A DNA stretch of 64,000 bases from Fimenecus sp900545625 (GTDB lineage: Bacteria; Bacillota; Clostridia; Oscillospirales; Acutalibacteraceae): assembly GCA_963931525.1 (NCBI GenBank), contig OZ007023.1, positions 62,001 to 126,000 on the forward strand. The letters run 5' to 3'. The position numbers and the translations under genes are program-made. The notes under the pieces are model-generated. The model was not told the origin of the DNA. It did no database searches and worked only from the letters and a program-made list of their open reading frames with translations. Positions 17,205 through 26,008 of the stretch are shown here, piece after piece. Positions within the stretch are counted from its first letter, which is position 1, and each line of letters begins with the position of its first letter.

Positions 17205-17867
17205 TTACCAAGTCGATTCGGTGGCGAACACGCGCCATTCGCCGTCCTCTTTAACAAGGAGAAGTTCGTCGGTCGTCGTCATTTCCCGCCGGGAACCGCT
17301 GAGCGTCAGGCTCGCCTCAACCATTAAGAAATCATCGATCGTGCTCGTGTCTAAGTCATAATACTCCAGCTCGTCGAGAAGCTCCTCCAGCCTTCGTTCC
17401 GACAATTCGTATGTTTCCGTGATCTCATAATCGATCTCCAGGTCATGTCCGACCTCCTCTTCATAGGTATCCAGCATGTCCGATACGTTGTCCGACAGCA
17501 GTTCATAGATCGCCTCGTCATCCGGATCTCCTGCCAAGGCAATGGTCAAATCGCTTGTCAATTCTGTCAGCGTATCGATGTCATAGGCTTCTACGGCGCG
17601 ATAGAACTTACGCACCACGCCGCGATAGCCCGTAAAGGCGGACACGATGTTCCACGCCAAAACTGCCGCAACGACTACGGCGACCACCGCGATCCCGATT
17701 TTCACAAACGTCATGATCCGCGCTTTTTTCTGCGGGTCGACCGGCGTGAACGTTGCCTCCGCACCGGCGGCAGGCGGGGCGGAGGCGGCAAGCGGCGTAC
17801 CGCAATACCCACACACCCTTGCGTTATCCTCCTGCTGTGCACCGCAGTTTCCACAAAATTTTGCCAT
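17205..17867 (-). CDS. Zinc-ribbon, single-TM protein with extracytoplasmic domain
   Basis: A 220-residue protein: zinc ribbon (FCGNCGAQ, VCGYCGTP), Ala/Pro linker, transmembrane helix at about 52-73 (VKIGIAVVAVVVAAVLAWNI), then an outside domain beginning GYRGVVRKFYRAVEAYDIDT and containing an acidic EEEVGHDLEIDYEI segment. It closely parallels the product of 9964-10632 in all parts, so the two flank the cluster as paralogues. AGGAGG precedes the ATG. It follows the 517-residue zinc-ribbon gene by 23 bases and is likely in the same operon. Function unknown. Confidence 0.82.
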   Translation of the reverse strand: MAKFCGNCGAQQEDNARVCGYCGTPLAASAPPAAGAEATFTPVDPQKKARIMTFVKIGIAVVAVVVAAVLAWNIVSAFTGYRGVVRKFYRAVEAYDIDTLTELTSDLTIALAGDPDDEAIYELLSDNVSDMLDTYEEEVGHDLEIDYEITETYELSERRLEELLDELEYYDLDTSTIDDFLMVEASLTLSGSRREMTTTDELLLVKEDGEWRVFATESTW

Positions 17868-17890
17868 GATGTATTCCTCCTGATTTTGAT

Positions 17891-19444
17891 TTACTTCACA
17901 ATAATATTGCCGAAGCCATAAGAAGCCGCATAGAAATTTTCTACAATGATCTTAAGCTGGCTTACGCCCGTCGTATCCAGAGAAATCCTTTGCGGAAGCG
18001 AACCCCCTGCGATCTCATACTCTGCTTTCAAGATCTCATCACAATATATCTTGACGGTAGAGGTATTCATACCGCTGCCGTCCACATGCCCCAAGTCAAA
18101 CGAAACGGATGCATAATTGCCGTTCAAATTAAAATAGGCGTGGCCGGAATTGCTTGTTTCTAATGTAAAGCCGTTTGTGTAAGCTGTCCCGCCCATTTGG
18201 AAGGTCTCGCCATTGATAAACTCCTCATACCTGTTGGTCTCATATGGCTTGCACACGTCCAACAGATAAACCGGCGTAGCAGAATCCACCTCCGCTTTTA
18301 ACGCTTCCAGTGCGGCATTCCCCGGCAGGACCGTCAACGCGTTAGAGGCGACCCGTGCGGCGCTGACGTAGTCTTCGCTGCTGAGGTACGCCTGTACAGA
18401 TGCGGTAACGTGGTCGACGTAAGCCTGCTCTACCGTCGCCTGTGTGTTTTGGAAATCCGCATTATTATCTACAGATACGGCATAGTGGATCGTGTCCAGC
18501 GCTTCCTCAAACTGCTGGTTGTTGATCAAATCCGTCACAGTGCTCATAACCTGTGACTTATAGTTGTTCAGGTTCTCATCTCGGATGGCCGTCAGTGCGG
18601 AGGTGTCCGTCTCTGCCGGGACAAGCGACAAGGCCGTATTGACCAGCTCCAGCGCCTGCTCGTAATCCCCGGCAGCAGCCAAAGCCCCAGCCTGCTCCGT
18701 TACATAAGCGATATACTGCGGATATAACTCCTGCAGTTTTGTCTGCGCAGCTTCATAGTTCTCGCTGGACTCCGTGATTTTCGTATATTCCCGAATGGCG
18801 CTCTCATAGTCGCCCTCGCTGTAATACTGCTCGCCTTTTTCAAACGCAACATTTGCGTCGTAGATCGCCGCAAGCTCGGTCAACTCCGCCGACATATCTC
18901 CAAAGCCCATTTGCGCGAGTGAGTTTAACGCCGCACAAGCCGCCGTATACTCTAACTCCCCGTTTTTGAACCCGTCCATCACTTCTTCTGAATAGTCGTT
19001 CAGCGCTGCCTTCAGTATATTCCTTTGTAAAAAGTCATTCTGCACTTCAGACTCATATATAGCAACCGCCGATGTATAGTCCTGCGCATCCATTTCCTGT
19101 ACGACGTCACGCGCCGGGCCTGAAAAATACAACACGAGCCCCGTGATCGCCAACCCCACCAAAACGACCGCTACGGAAATCAAAATGATAAGCGCTTTTT
19201 TCCCTTTGCTTAATTTTTTGCGTCCGGGTTTCTTGTCTGACGTATGCTCAGATTCCGATGACGCAAGTGGTTCTTGCGGCGGCAGGACGACCTGCGTTGC
19301 AGGTTTGGGTTCACTTTTGCGCGTCACATCTGCTGGGCGCGGCGGCGGCGACGCGGGAGCACTGTCCACGCGCGCACCGCACGCCGTACAGAATTTTTCG
19401 TTGGGGTTTAATTTTCCGCCACATTTTGTACAGAATTTTGCCAT
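17891..19444 (-). CDS. Zinc-ribbon, TM, helical-repeat and NPCBM-domain surface protein
   Basis: A 517-residue protein: N-terminal zinc ribbon (FCTKCGGK, FCTACGAR), a Pro/Lys-rich linker, a transmembrane helix at about 88-109 (ALIILISVAVVLVGLAITGL), then about 260 residues of helical, TPR-like repeats (KGEQYYSEGDYESAIREY; GALAAAGDYEQALELVNTAL; LSSEDYVSAARVASNAL), and a C-terminal beta domain of NPCBM/NEW2 type (VSFDLGHVDG; IYCDEILKAEYEI; LKIIVENF). NPCBM domains bind carbohydrate. The topology puts the binding domain outside the cell and the ribbon inside. It would suit a wall-glycan-sensing or tethering role, which is inference. Confidence 0.85.
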   Translation of the reverse strand: MAKFCTKCGGKLNPNEKFCTACGARVDSAPASPPPRPADVTRKSEPKPATQVVLPPQEPLASSESEHTSDKKPGRKKLSKGKKALIILISVAVVLVGLAITGLVLYFSGPARDVVQEMDAQDYTSAVAIYESEVQNDFLQRNILKAALNDYSEEVMDGFKNGELEYTAACAALNSLAQMGFGDMSAELTELAAIYDANVAFEKGEQYYSEGDYESAIREYTKITESSENYEAAQTKLQELYPQYIAYVTEQAGALAAAGDYEQALELVNTALSLVPAETDTSALTAIRDENLNNYKSQVMSTVTDLINNQQFEEALDTIHYAVSVDNNADFQNTQATVEQAYVDHVTASVQAYLSSEDYVSAARVASNALTVLPGNAALEALKAEVDSATPVYLLDVCKPYETNRYEEFINGETFQMGGTAYTNGFTLETSNSGHAYFNLNGNYASVSFDLGHVDGSGMNTSTVKIYCDEILKAEYEIAGGSLPQRISLDTTGVSQLKIIVENFYAASYGFGNIIVK

Positions 19445-19577
19445 GGGTTTTCCTCCCGTATGTTCATGCTTTTGTTATAATACAACTGCCGTTTATCCGC
19501 TTGTGCTGTCTGTAATCGGCACAAAGCGTCACACGTCCTCCGCTAAAATACCCTTCGGCTTTTTGCCGCAAAAGCGC

Positions 19578-20159
19578 TTAAAATTTATGACCGCAGTACC
19601 CGCAAAACGGCGTTTGCCCTTCAATTTTTCGCCCGCACTTCGGGCAATATGTACCTCGCTGTGCCATATGCGTTTGACTGCCGGGGGTGGGTGAAATCGT
19701 GGAATTTGACGTCGTAGTGGGCCGGAAAGGGGCCGACGCCGGCCTGGAGGGGATGATCAGGATCAAAGAAAGCACGAACAGCAGAATCGCGATCCATGTG
19801 CCGACAGCAACGCTCCCGTCGTCAAAATCCAACAGCTCATCCATTCCATATTGCGACACATACATCATAATCAACGAAACCCAAGAAACCACCCCGAAAA
19901 CAGCCGATCCCACAAAGAAGCCTTTTTTGCCGATAAGCGCAGCTATCATCATCAAAACGCTTGGGATTAAGAAAGTCAATACGAACAACACAGCCCAATA
20001 TTGCAGTGCATCGCTGTCGGTAAAAAGAATTTGAAGAACGTCAAAAAAATTTATCTCGGGGCTCGACGGGAACAGCCCGCCCCACACGTCAAAAGCCGGA
20101 ATAAAAATAACATTGAGCAGGGATAACACGGCTAACACGATTGCTAATATTTGGTTCAT
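19578..20159 (-). CDS. Four-helix membrane protein with C-terminal zinc ribbon
   Basis: A 193-residue protein with about four hydrophobic helices in the first 135 residues (starting IVLAVLSLLNVIFIPAF; later WIAILLFVLSLILIIP). A Ser/Thr-rich linker follows, then a C-terminal zinc ribbon YCPKCGRK...FCGYCGHKF. The ribbon is at the opposite end from its neighbours but should still face the cytosol. It lies 12 bases after the next upstream gene; AGGGGAA lies just before the ATG. Function unknown. Confidence 0.78.
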   Translation of the reverse strand: MNQILAIVLAVLSLLNVIFIPAFDVWGGLFPSSPEINFFDVLQILFTDSDALQYWAVLFVLTFLIPSVLMMIAALIGKKGFFVGSAVFGVVSWVSLIMMYVSQYGMDELLDFDDGSVAVGTWIAILLFVLSLILIIPSRPASAPFRPTTTSNSTISPTPGSQTHMAQRGTYCPKCGRKIEGQTPFCGYCGHKF

Positions 20160-20171
20160 TTCCCCTGCGCC

Positions 20172-20582
20172 TCAGTCCATATATTTTTCAATCAGTTTAT
20201 CAATAACGGGAAGTTTGAGCGTACCCTGCGTGAACGCTTTAACGCCAAGTATCAGCAGTAAAATATCGCTCACGAGGCCAAGCAGCGTGTCGATCACGTT
20301 CTGCACGGTATAGAGAAAACTGATAGACACGTTTGTAAATGACAGGGCTGCCCCGACCGTTCTCGGGATCAGACCGACTAAGAAACTCGCCAAAGAAAAA
20401 GTGACTAAGATCACCAGTGCTTTTACGCTGGCCTTCCGCAGCCAGGGGTTGTCTTCTACCAACAGTACGTATCCGCATAGAAGCACGGGAATGGTATACC
20501 CCCCGCTGAACAGCGTGGCGAAATACACAAGCGCACCCAAAAGGCCAACAGAGATCCCCAATTTTGTTTTATGCATATCCAT
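20172..20582 (-). CDS. Small polytopic membrane protein
   Basis: A 136-residue protein with about four membrane helices (ISVGLLGALVYFATL; YTIPVLLCGYVLLV; ALVILVTFSLASFLVG; VSDILLLILGVKAF) and no zinc ribbon. The C-terminal LKLPVIDKLIEKYMD is polar. It sits between two zinc-ribbon genes with short gaps and GGAAGG before the start, so it is likely a member of the cluster. The family is not recognised. Confidence 0.72.
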   Translation of the reverse strand: MDMHKTKLGISVGLLGALVYFATLFSGGYTIPVLLCGYVLLVEDNPWLRKASVKALVILVTFSLASFLVGLIPRTVGAALSFTNVSISFLYTVQNVIDTLLGLVSDILLLILGVKAFTQGTLKLPVIDKLIEKYMD

Positions 20583-20664
20583 ACATCCTTCCTGCGTTGT
20601 TACGCAAAATCTCGACGCGTCAAACTTCTTAAGCCGTTTTTCGGGAAATACCTACAGTCTGCTG

Positions 20665-21333
20665 TCAAGCATTGTTGGTCGGCGCCCCACATTCCGAGCA
20701 GAAGGCTGCATCGTTGTGCAGGGGTGTTCCGCAAACTGTACAGACTCTGGCCTGCTCCTGCGTCGCGGCCGTCGTCGTGGGTTCAGCCGTTACATCCGGT
20801 TCGACCGTTGTTCCCAGTTCGACCGTTGCATCCGATTCGGCCGTCTCAGCGGGCGCGGGAGCAGGTTCCTGTGTCCGCATGGGCGTACCGCAAAACGTGC
20901 AGAAATTCATTTCCTTGGGCACCAGCCTTCCGCAAGCCGCGCATTGCGCGAGCTCAGCGCCGGTTGCCGTCGGTTCCTGCGGCACAACTACTGCCCCGCA
21001 GGAACTGCAAAATGCGGCAGTGTTCGGAATTTCAGCACCGCAGTTTTCACAGCGTACGACCCCTTTGACGCTTTGGATCTGTTTTTTCAAATTTTCTACT
21101 TTCTCCAAGGATTCCTGCAGCGACACGATCAGCGCCGAAAAATCGGTTTCATAGTCCTGCTTGTGCAGAGAAAAGTACAGTTGTCCGATTTGAAAATAGG
21201 TTTGATTGATTTTCTTTTCCTCCTCCGAAACAGCGGCGTTTAATTTGGCAACGTCTGCCATTTCTTTGGTTTTTTGCACGGCCATTTGTCCCGTTTGCGA
21301 TAGTTTTTTACCGATCTCATCAAAAAATGCCAT
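20665..21333 (-). CDS. Cytosolic coiled-coil protein with three zinc ribbons
   Basis: A 222-residue protein: N-terminal helical region (FFDEIGKKLSQTGQMAVQKT; AVSEEEKKINQTYFQIGQLY), a coiled-coil stretch (LQESLEKVENLKKQIQSV) and then three CxxC-CxxC zinc ribbons (CENCGAEI/CSSCGAVV, CAACGRLV/CTFCGTPM, CTVCGTPL/CSECGAPT) separated by Thr/Glu/Pro-rich linkers. There is no membrane segment. I recognise the N-terminal part as one that recurs in Clostridia; its function is unknown. GGGAGG precedes the ATG. It is the first gene of the cluster and faces the two-component system across a 168-base gap. Confidence 0.8.
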   Translation of the reverse strand: MAFFDEIGKKLSQTGQMAVQKTKEMADVAKLNAAVSEEEKKINQTYFQIGQLYFSLHKQDYETDFSALIVSLQESLEKVENLKKQIQSVKGVVRCENCGAEIPNTAAFCSSCGAVVVPQEPTATGAELAQCAACGRLVPKEMNFCTFCGTPMRTQEPAPAPAETAESDATVELGTTVEPDVTAEPTTTAATQEQARVCTVCGTPLHNDAAFCSECGAPTNNA

Positions 21334-21423
21334 ATTTGCCTCCCACGATGAAATTTTAAGTAAATATTAACATCCTCCTTTGCTTTTTTGTTGAAAATTG
21401 CAAAAACAGGCGTGGAAACGTCA

Positions 21424-21460
21424 AAAACAGTCTGTTTTGTGACTATATTTGTGCTATAAT
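21424..21460 (+). promoter_or_regulatory. Palindrome and -10 element ahead of the two-component genes
   Basis: AAAACAG (21424-21430) and CTGTTTT (21432-21438) form a 15-base palindrome; TATAAT follows at 21455-21460, 42 bases before the response-regulator ATG. The -35 box is poor, which suits an activator-dependent promoter. The palindrome lies in the divergent gap, so it could also affect the zinc-ribbon cluster. Confidence 0.5.
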
Positions 21461-21501
21461 GGATATACTTTATATATTTATTTATATAATGGGATGTGAT
21501 T

Positions 21502-22200
21502 ATGTTAAATATTGTCATAGTAGATGACAATGATGTTCTTTTGAGCAGCCTTGTCAATCTTGTAGATTCGTGCATGAATATTCCCCACATGACCTCGGCG
21601 TTTTCTTCCGTCTCCGAGGTCGCCGCATATGCGCAGGAGGACAAAATCGACATTTTGATTACAGATATCAAAATGCCGATCATAAACGGGGTGGATCTTG
21701 CACAGATGCTGCGGAATATCCACCCGGCTATGCAAACCATATTCATCAGTAATTACACCACTTATGTAGAAGACGCTTTCGGTGCGGCGCCCGTCTATTA
21801 TTTGCTGAAGCCTATCACAGAAGAACGGCTAAAAAATGCGCTGGATCTGGCTGTGCAGCAAATCCAGCGCGCAAATGAAACGCTAAGCATCATTGTCAAA
21901 GGCAAGGCGGAAAACGTCCCGATCCGTTCCATAAAATATTTGGAAAGTCGGGAAAGATATGTATACATATATTGTGCAGATGAGTGCATTCAGTTGCTTG
22001 CAAAACTGGACGAAATACAGCGGCAGCTCCCTGTCGGCTTCGTCCGCCCGCATAAATCTTATCTTGTAAATCTATCTTGGGTCAAATCGATTTCAAATTA
22101 CAAAATAAAATTGCTGAACGGCATATATATTCCCTGTGCGAAGTCCCGATACAAAACCGTAAAGGAACAAATCATCAAGTTTTGGGGAGGTAAGCTATGA
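21502..22200 (+). CDS. LytTR-family response regulator
   Basis: A 232-residue AgrA/LytR-type regulator. The receiver domain has the acidic pair VDDND, the phosphoacceptor Asp55 (ILITDIKMP), the switch region FISNYTT and the Lys of LLKPI. The C-terminal LytTR DNA-binding domain spans about 135-230 (IKYLESRERYVYIY; GFVRPHKSYLVNLSWVKSI). The ATG at 21502 is preferred to the GTG at 21496. The stop overlaps the kinase start (ATGA). LytTR regulators usually bind direct or inverted repeats upstream of secretion, bacteriocin or envelope genes. The adjacent zinc-ribbon cluster is the obvious candidate target by position, which is inference. Confidence 0.92.
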   Translation: MLNIVIVDDNDVLLSSLVNLVDSCMNIPHMTSAFSSVSEVAAYAQEDKIDILITDIKMPIINGVDLAQMLRNIHPAMQTIFISNYTTYVEDAFGAAPVYYLLKPITEERLKNALDLAVQQIQRANETLSIIVKGKAENVPIRSIKYLESRERYVYIYCADECIQLLAKLDEIQRQLPVGFVRPHKSYLVNLSWVKSISNYKIKLLNGIYIPCAKSRYKTVKEQIIKFWGGKL

Positions 22201-23555
22201 GCGCCGCACAATGGTTGGATGTATTCTATGCTTGGGCAAGTTTTTATATGTGGTGCGTTTTATTTCGTATGCTTTTTAACAATAGCCGTGCCTATAAGCT
22301 GCTTTCTCTGATTTCTGCGACCCTTGCCACTTTTCTGTATTATCTGTGGTGCTATAACGGTACCGTAGCCGCGCTTCTGCCCAATATTCAATTGCGGCAG
22401 ACATTTCGTAACCTCTGCAACATCTTTTTGCTGTTTACATTTGCTATGCTATTCAAGCGTGTCCCCATAAGATTTCGTGTGTTTGCGACCGGGCTTGGCT
22501 TAAGCCTTTGTTTCATTGCCGAGGCTATAATGACCTTTTTAGTCAAATTTGTTTGGGATCTGAACCCTGCAGATATGCAAACCATGGAGTTCTTGCCAAA
22601 GCTGCCCCTCACTTTTGCCAACTTGTTACTGTATGCGTTGTCGGCATGCGCCACATACTGGATTCTTCAGCGAACCAAGCCGAAACAAAGCTTAAAAATT
22701 CTTTCCGCCCTTTTGGCATTACTGCTCGCATTTTTTATAATGGCGGGAGGCCTACTAACCAATCTATATGATTCTAATGACGATTTTGTAAAGTTTACCA
22801 TTGTAATTCTGCTGGGATTAGGCATCATCGCATTTATAGCGATAATCTTTATCACAAAATCCCTCAACAAAACGGCATTGCTTGCGCAAAAACTGAACCA
22901 TGTGCGAGAAATGCAAACGCTGGAATCCGCATTTTACTTGGACTTACAGGAAAAAACGAATGAAATCCGTATGATTCGGCACGACATTAACGATCAGTTG
23001 CAAACCGTCCGGCTGCTTTTGGAGAGACACACCGAGGATGCCAGTTATGCGGCGCAAAAAGTAATCGATGCGCTGGATCAAAAGATGGCAAGCGCCGCCG
23101 TTCCCATTTACACGGAAAACGCTGCGATCAACGCGGTTCTTGCCATGAAGGTGCAGCAAGCCGAAAAGGATAACATCAAACTGCACACTTTTGTAAATTT
23201 ACCCAAAGAGCTGCCGAGCATTGAGGTAGCGGATTTGAACCTACTGTTCATCAATCTGCTCAACAACGCCATCGATGCCTGTCTGCGACTCCGGGACACT
23301 GTAGAAAAGGTTGTGGAAATCAAGGCTTCCGTCATCCACGCGGATAACATTGTCATAAAAACGACCAACCCCTTCTTCAAATTGGAGCGCACAGCCGGCG
23401 GCCGTCTTCGGACAACGAAGTCCGACACCGACAACCATGGCTTTGGACTGATGATCATTGAGGAGATCATAAAAAAATACGACGGTTCTTTTCTGACGGA
23501 GCAAAACGAAAGCATATTTGAGGCGATCGTGACCATACCGATCCGAAACAAATAA
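22197..23555 (+). CDS. GHKL-type (AgrC-like) sensor histidine kinase
   Basis: A 452-residue kinase: six to seven membrane helices fill residues 1 to about 220. A coiled linker leads to the H-box RHDINDQLQTV with His262 as the likely phosphorylation site, then the N-box NLLNNAIDACL (about 353-363) and the G-box NHGFGLMII. This is the HPK10/AgrC plan, whose members sense peptides or membrane state. No agrB or agrD gene is present, so the signal is unknown. It overlaps the response-regulator gene by 4 bases and ends before a strong hairpin at 23668. Confidence 0.92.
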   Translation: MSAAQWLDVFYAWASFYMWCVLFRMLFNNSRAYKLLSLISATLATFLYYLWCYNGTVAALLPNIQLRQTFRNLCNIFLLFTFAMLFKRVPIRFRVFATGLGLSLCFIAEAIMTFLVKFVWDLNPADMQTMEFLPKLPLTFANLLLYALSACATYWILQRTKPKQSLKILSALLALLLAFFIMAGGLLTNLYDSNDDFVKFTIVILLGLGIIAFIAIIFITKSLNKTALLAQKLNHVREMQTLESAFYLDLQEKTNEIRMIRHDINDQLQTVRLLLERHTEDASYAAQKVIDALDQKMASAAVPIYTENAAINAVLAMKVQQAEKDNIKLHTFVNLPKELPSIEVADLNLLFINLLNNAIDACLRLRDTVEKVVEIKASVIHADNIVIKTTNPFFKLERTAGGRLRTTKSDTDNHGFGLMIIEEIIKKYDGSFLTEQNESIFEAIVTIPIRNK

Positions 23556-23667
23556 ATACGCAGTCGTGATACGCCATACGCGCAGCCATATGGAAACTCC
23601 ATGTTTCTGAAAGCGATCGGATGCAATTTTCTAAACACATAAACCATATTTTGCCGCACTTTTTACA

Positions 23668-23704
23668 AATCTCCGCGCATCCCTGCTTGCGATGCGCGGA
23701 GATT
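23668..23704. terminator. Strong hairpin between convergent genes
   Basis: AATCTCCGCGCATC (23668-23681) pairs perfectly with GATGCGCGGAGATT (23691-23704) around a 9-base loop. The T-runs are weak on both sides (GGCTTGTTTT on plus, TTTGT on minus). It lies between two convergent gene ends, so a bidirectional terminator is the likely reading. Confidence 0.7.
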
Positions 23705-23733
23705 GGCTTGTTTTACAGCAAGATCTATTTGCA

Positions 23734-25767
23734 TTACGCTTTGGGCAGGAACAGTGTCTGCCCCGGTTGGATCTGATCGCTTGTCAATCCGTTTAGGGAC
23801 ATGATCTCGCGGTAACGTGTACCGCTGCCGAGCTGCTTGCTTGCGATTTCCCAAAGGGAGTCCCCGCGCTGCACGGTATAGGGCTGCAATTCATACCAAA
23901 TCTCAAGCTGCATGCCCGGATGAATAACGTCGCTTGTAAGGTTGTTGAACGCCATAAGCTCGCGATAGCGTGTGCCGCTGCCGAGATATTGCTGCGCGAT
24001 CTTCCAAAGCGAATCCCCGCGCTGCACGGTGTGCACCCGCAGTTTGATCGGAAGTCTTAACCGCATGCCCGGCTGAATAACGTCGCTCGTAAGCTCGTTG
24101 AGCGCCATGATCTCGCGGTAGCGTGTGCCGCTGCCGAGATACTGCTGTGCGATCTTCCAAAGCGAATCACCCGTGCGCACCTCGTGGACAACAAAGCTCG
24201 CGTCCGCAGACGGGGTGCTTTCCTCCGTGTCGGGCGGCGTTGTTTCGCCTGTGGGCGGGATGACGGGCGGTGTACTGTCCGTGGTCGGCGGTGTGACCGT
24301 CCCTCCCTCCCCTGCGGTCGGCGGAGCGGTGGGTTCTTCATCCTCCGTCGGCGGAGCGGTGGGTTCCTCATCGTCTGTCTCCGGTGGGGTGGTGGGTTCC
24401 TCATCTCCCTCGGTGGTTGGCGGGACGGTCGTTTCCTCATCCTCTGCGGCGGGTGGTTCTGTCACATCCTCCTCGGGCAAATCGGGCTCGGACGGCGGTA
24501 CGGGCGTGGTATCCTCCGCCGCATTTTCGCCGTTGATCCAATCCTCATAGCTTTCCCAGACCGAAGGATCCTCCTGCCCGAGCGCCCAGACGCCCGCACC
24601 TTTTAAGTCGTATTTTTCGATCAGGCTGAGTTTTTCCTGATAGGATTCGTCATTTTCATACCAAACGACATATCTGCCGGGCGACAGCACAAAGTCGCCG
24701 CCGACGACAAACTCGCCGCTTTCCTCTGTAACCGTGAATTCCGCGCGGACAGACTGCGTTGCTTCATCGTAGGTGATCGTAGATTCGCAGTTTTCCAAAA
24801 TCCTTTGAATCGTCTTGCTGCTTGTGCCCTTGCCCACGATGCGGTCGCTGTCCAGGCTCCAAACCCGCCCGAAAAACGGGATGCCCACCACGATCTTGTC
24901 GGCGGGGACACGTTCGAGCGCATACAGAATGGAATTTTCGACAAAGTCAATGCTTGCCACAGGTCCCGCTTCGCCGCCCTCAAAGTGCTCATCATACGCC
25001 ATGATCAACAGGTGGTCGGCGTATTGCGCGAGCGCGGCGTAGTCATAAGACCCGTGCCAACCGGTCTGCCAGTCGTAGGGGTTCGCGGCGACCGCCACGG
25101 AGATCTCCTTATGGCTTGGGATCTTTTCGCGCAGCAGGCGCACAAGTTCCGTGTATTGGTCGCGCTGGAGGTGCGTGACGTTCTCGATGTCCACATTCAC
25201 GCCGTCGAGGTCATATTCCTCCACATACTCCGCGATCTGCGCGGAAAGCGACTCGACATCCTGCAAAGCGTTGACGCCTGCGGTACGGTTCCAGTGGTTG
25301 CTTAAAAACGGCACGACCTTGATTCCTTTTTCGTGCATGGTCTTGATAAAGAAAGAGCTTAAATAGTTGAGCTTGAGACTGCCGTCTTCGCGCAGGTCAA
25401 AATAGCTCGGCGAAACGACATCCAGCGCATCACCCGTCTGGTTGACGTATTCGATCTGCTGAAGATCCGTGCCCGTATACAGATAGCCCATAGAATACCG
25501 GTCGCCCGCCGCGAGCGCCGACAGGAATGAGGAAAAGGCAAAGGTGGCGACCAGAACGCCGGAAACCAGGATCTTGACGCTTTTGATCTTGACATTTTTA
25601 GCATAGCCGCGCAAAGTCGCCGCCAATTTTTTAGGGCTCGGAACGGCGCCGGGCTCTTTGGCAAATTCCGCACCGTCGCGGTAATCGAGTAAAAGGTCGT
25701 AAGACCCGTCGCGGTTTTGAACCATTCGGATATTCGGGAACATAGTTTGCACCGTCACTTTCTGCAT
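23734..25767 (-). CDS. GH18 glycoside hydrolase with three LysM domains
   Basis: A 677-residue protein: a cytosolic N-terminal segment of about 60 residues, one membrane helix (about 64-86), then a GH18 domain with the catalytic DxxDxDxE signature LDGVNVDIE (Glu195). Beta-barrel end motifs are IVVGIPFFGRVW and GAGVWALGQED. A Pro/Thr/Glu-rich linker (about 434-525) with EEPTAPPT repeats leads to three LysM modules (about 530-578, 580-628, 630-677; each with GDSLW). GH18-LysM proteins such as YaaH/SleL cleave spore cortex or wall glycan. The LysM modules should bind peptidoglycan. The membrane anchor and long linker point to a surface enzyme rather than a secreted one. The start region is ATG 25767. 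Confidence 0.9.
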   Translation of the reverse strand: MQKVTVQTMFPNIRMVQNRDGSYDLLLDYRDGAEFAKEPGAVPSPKKLAATLRGYAKNVKIKSVKILVSGVLVATFAFSSFLSALAAGDRYSMGYLYTGTDLQQIEYVNQTGDALDVVSPSYFDLREDGSLKLNYLSSFFIKTMHEKGIKVVPFLSNHWNRTAGVNALQDVESLSAQIAEYVEEYDLDGVNVDIENVTHLQRDQYTELVRLLREKIPSHKEISVAVAANPYDWQTGWHGSYDYAALAQYADHLLIMAYDEHFEGGEAGPVASIDFVENSILYALERVPADKIVVGIPFFGRVWSLDSDRIVGKGTSSKTIQRILENCESTITYDEATQSVRAEFTVTEESGEFVVGGDFVLSPGRYVVWYENDESYQEKLSLIEKYDLKGAGVWALGQEDPSVWESYEDWINGENAAEDTTPVPPSEPDLPEEDVTEPPAAEDEETTVPPTTEGDEEPTTPPETDDEEPTAPPTEDEEPTAPPTAGEGGTVTPPTTDSTPPVIPPTGETTPPDTEESTPSADASFVVHEVRTGDSLWKIAQQYLGSGTRYREIMALNELTSDVIQPGMRLRLPIKLRVHTVQRGDSLWKIAQQYLGSGTRYRELMAFNNLTSDVIHPGMQLEIWYELQPYTVQRGDSLWEIASKQLGSGTRYREIMSLNGLTSDQIQPGQTLFLPKA

Positions 25768-25964
25768 GTACTCGCTTTTTTACCATTGTTTCCGTTCTTA
25801 TCCCGATTATTCCGCCGGGCGCAGCAAACATAAAAAGCCGCTGAAATGTGCTAACATACCGATAAGACGGGGCGGGGAAGAAATAATCCGTCCTCTTTAA
25901 TCGGATAGATTTCACCTTACTTTTGTCCGGTTTGTGCGATTTTTGCCGATTCGCCATCCCGGCG

Positions 25965-25993
25965 TTGACATCGCCCGGCTGATTTGATAAAAT
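25965..25993 (+). promoter_or_regulatory. Consensus sigma-A promoter of the phosphoesterase-gtrA pair
   Basis: TTGACA (25965-25970), exactly 17 bases, TAAAAT (25988-25993). Transcription should start near 26000, leaving a leader of about 88 bases before the ATG at 26088. The rest of the 320-base divergent gap (25768-25964) shows no gene. Confidence 0.85.
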
Positions 25994-26008
25994 ATATATG
26001 TCAGCAAT

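Noticed and set aside
21502..23555. Complete Agr quorum-sensing system
   Set aside because: Kinase and regulator are Agr-like but no agrB-type protease or agrD peptide was found in the flanks.
24000..24160. DNA tandem repeats as a mobile or regulatory array
   Set aside because: They are the similar LysM-coding segments of the GH18 gene.
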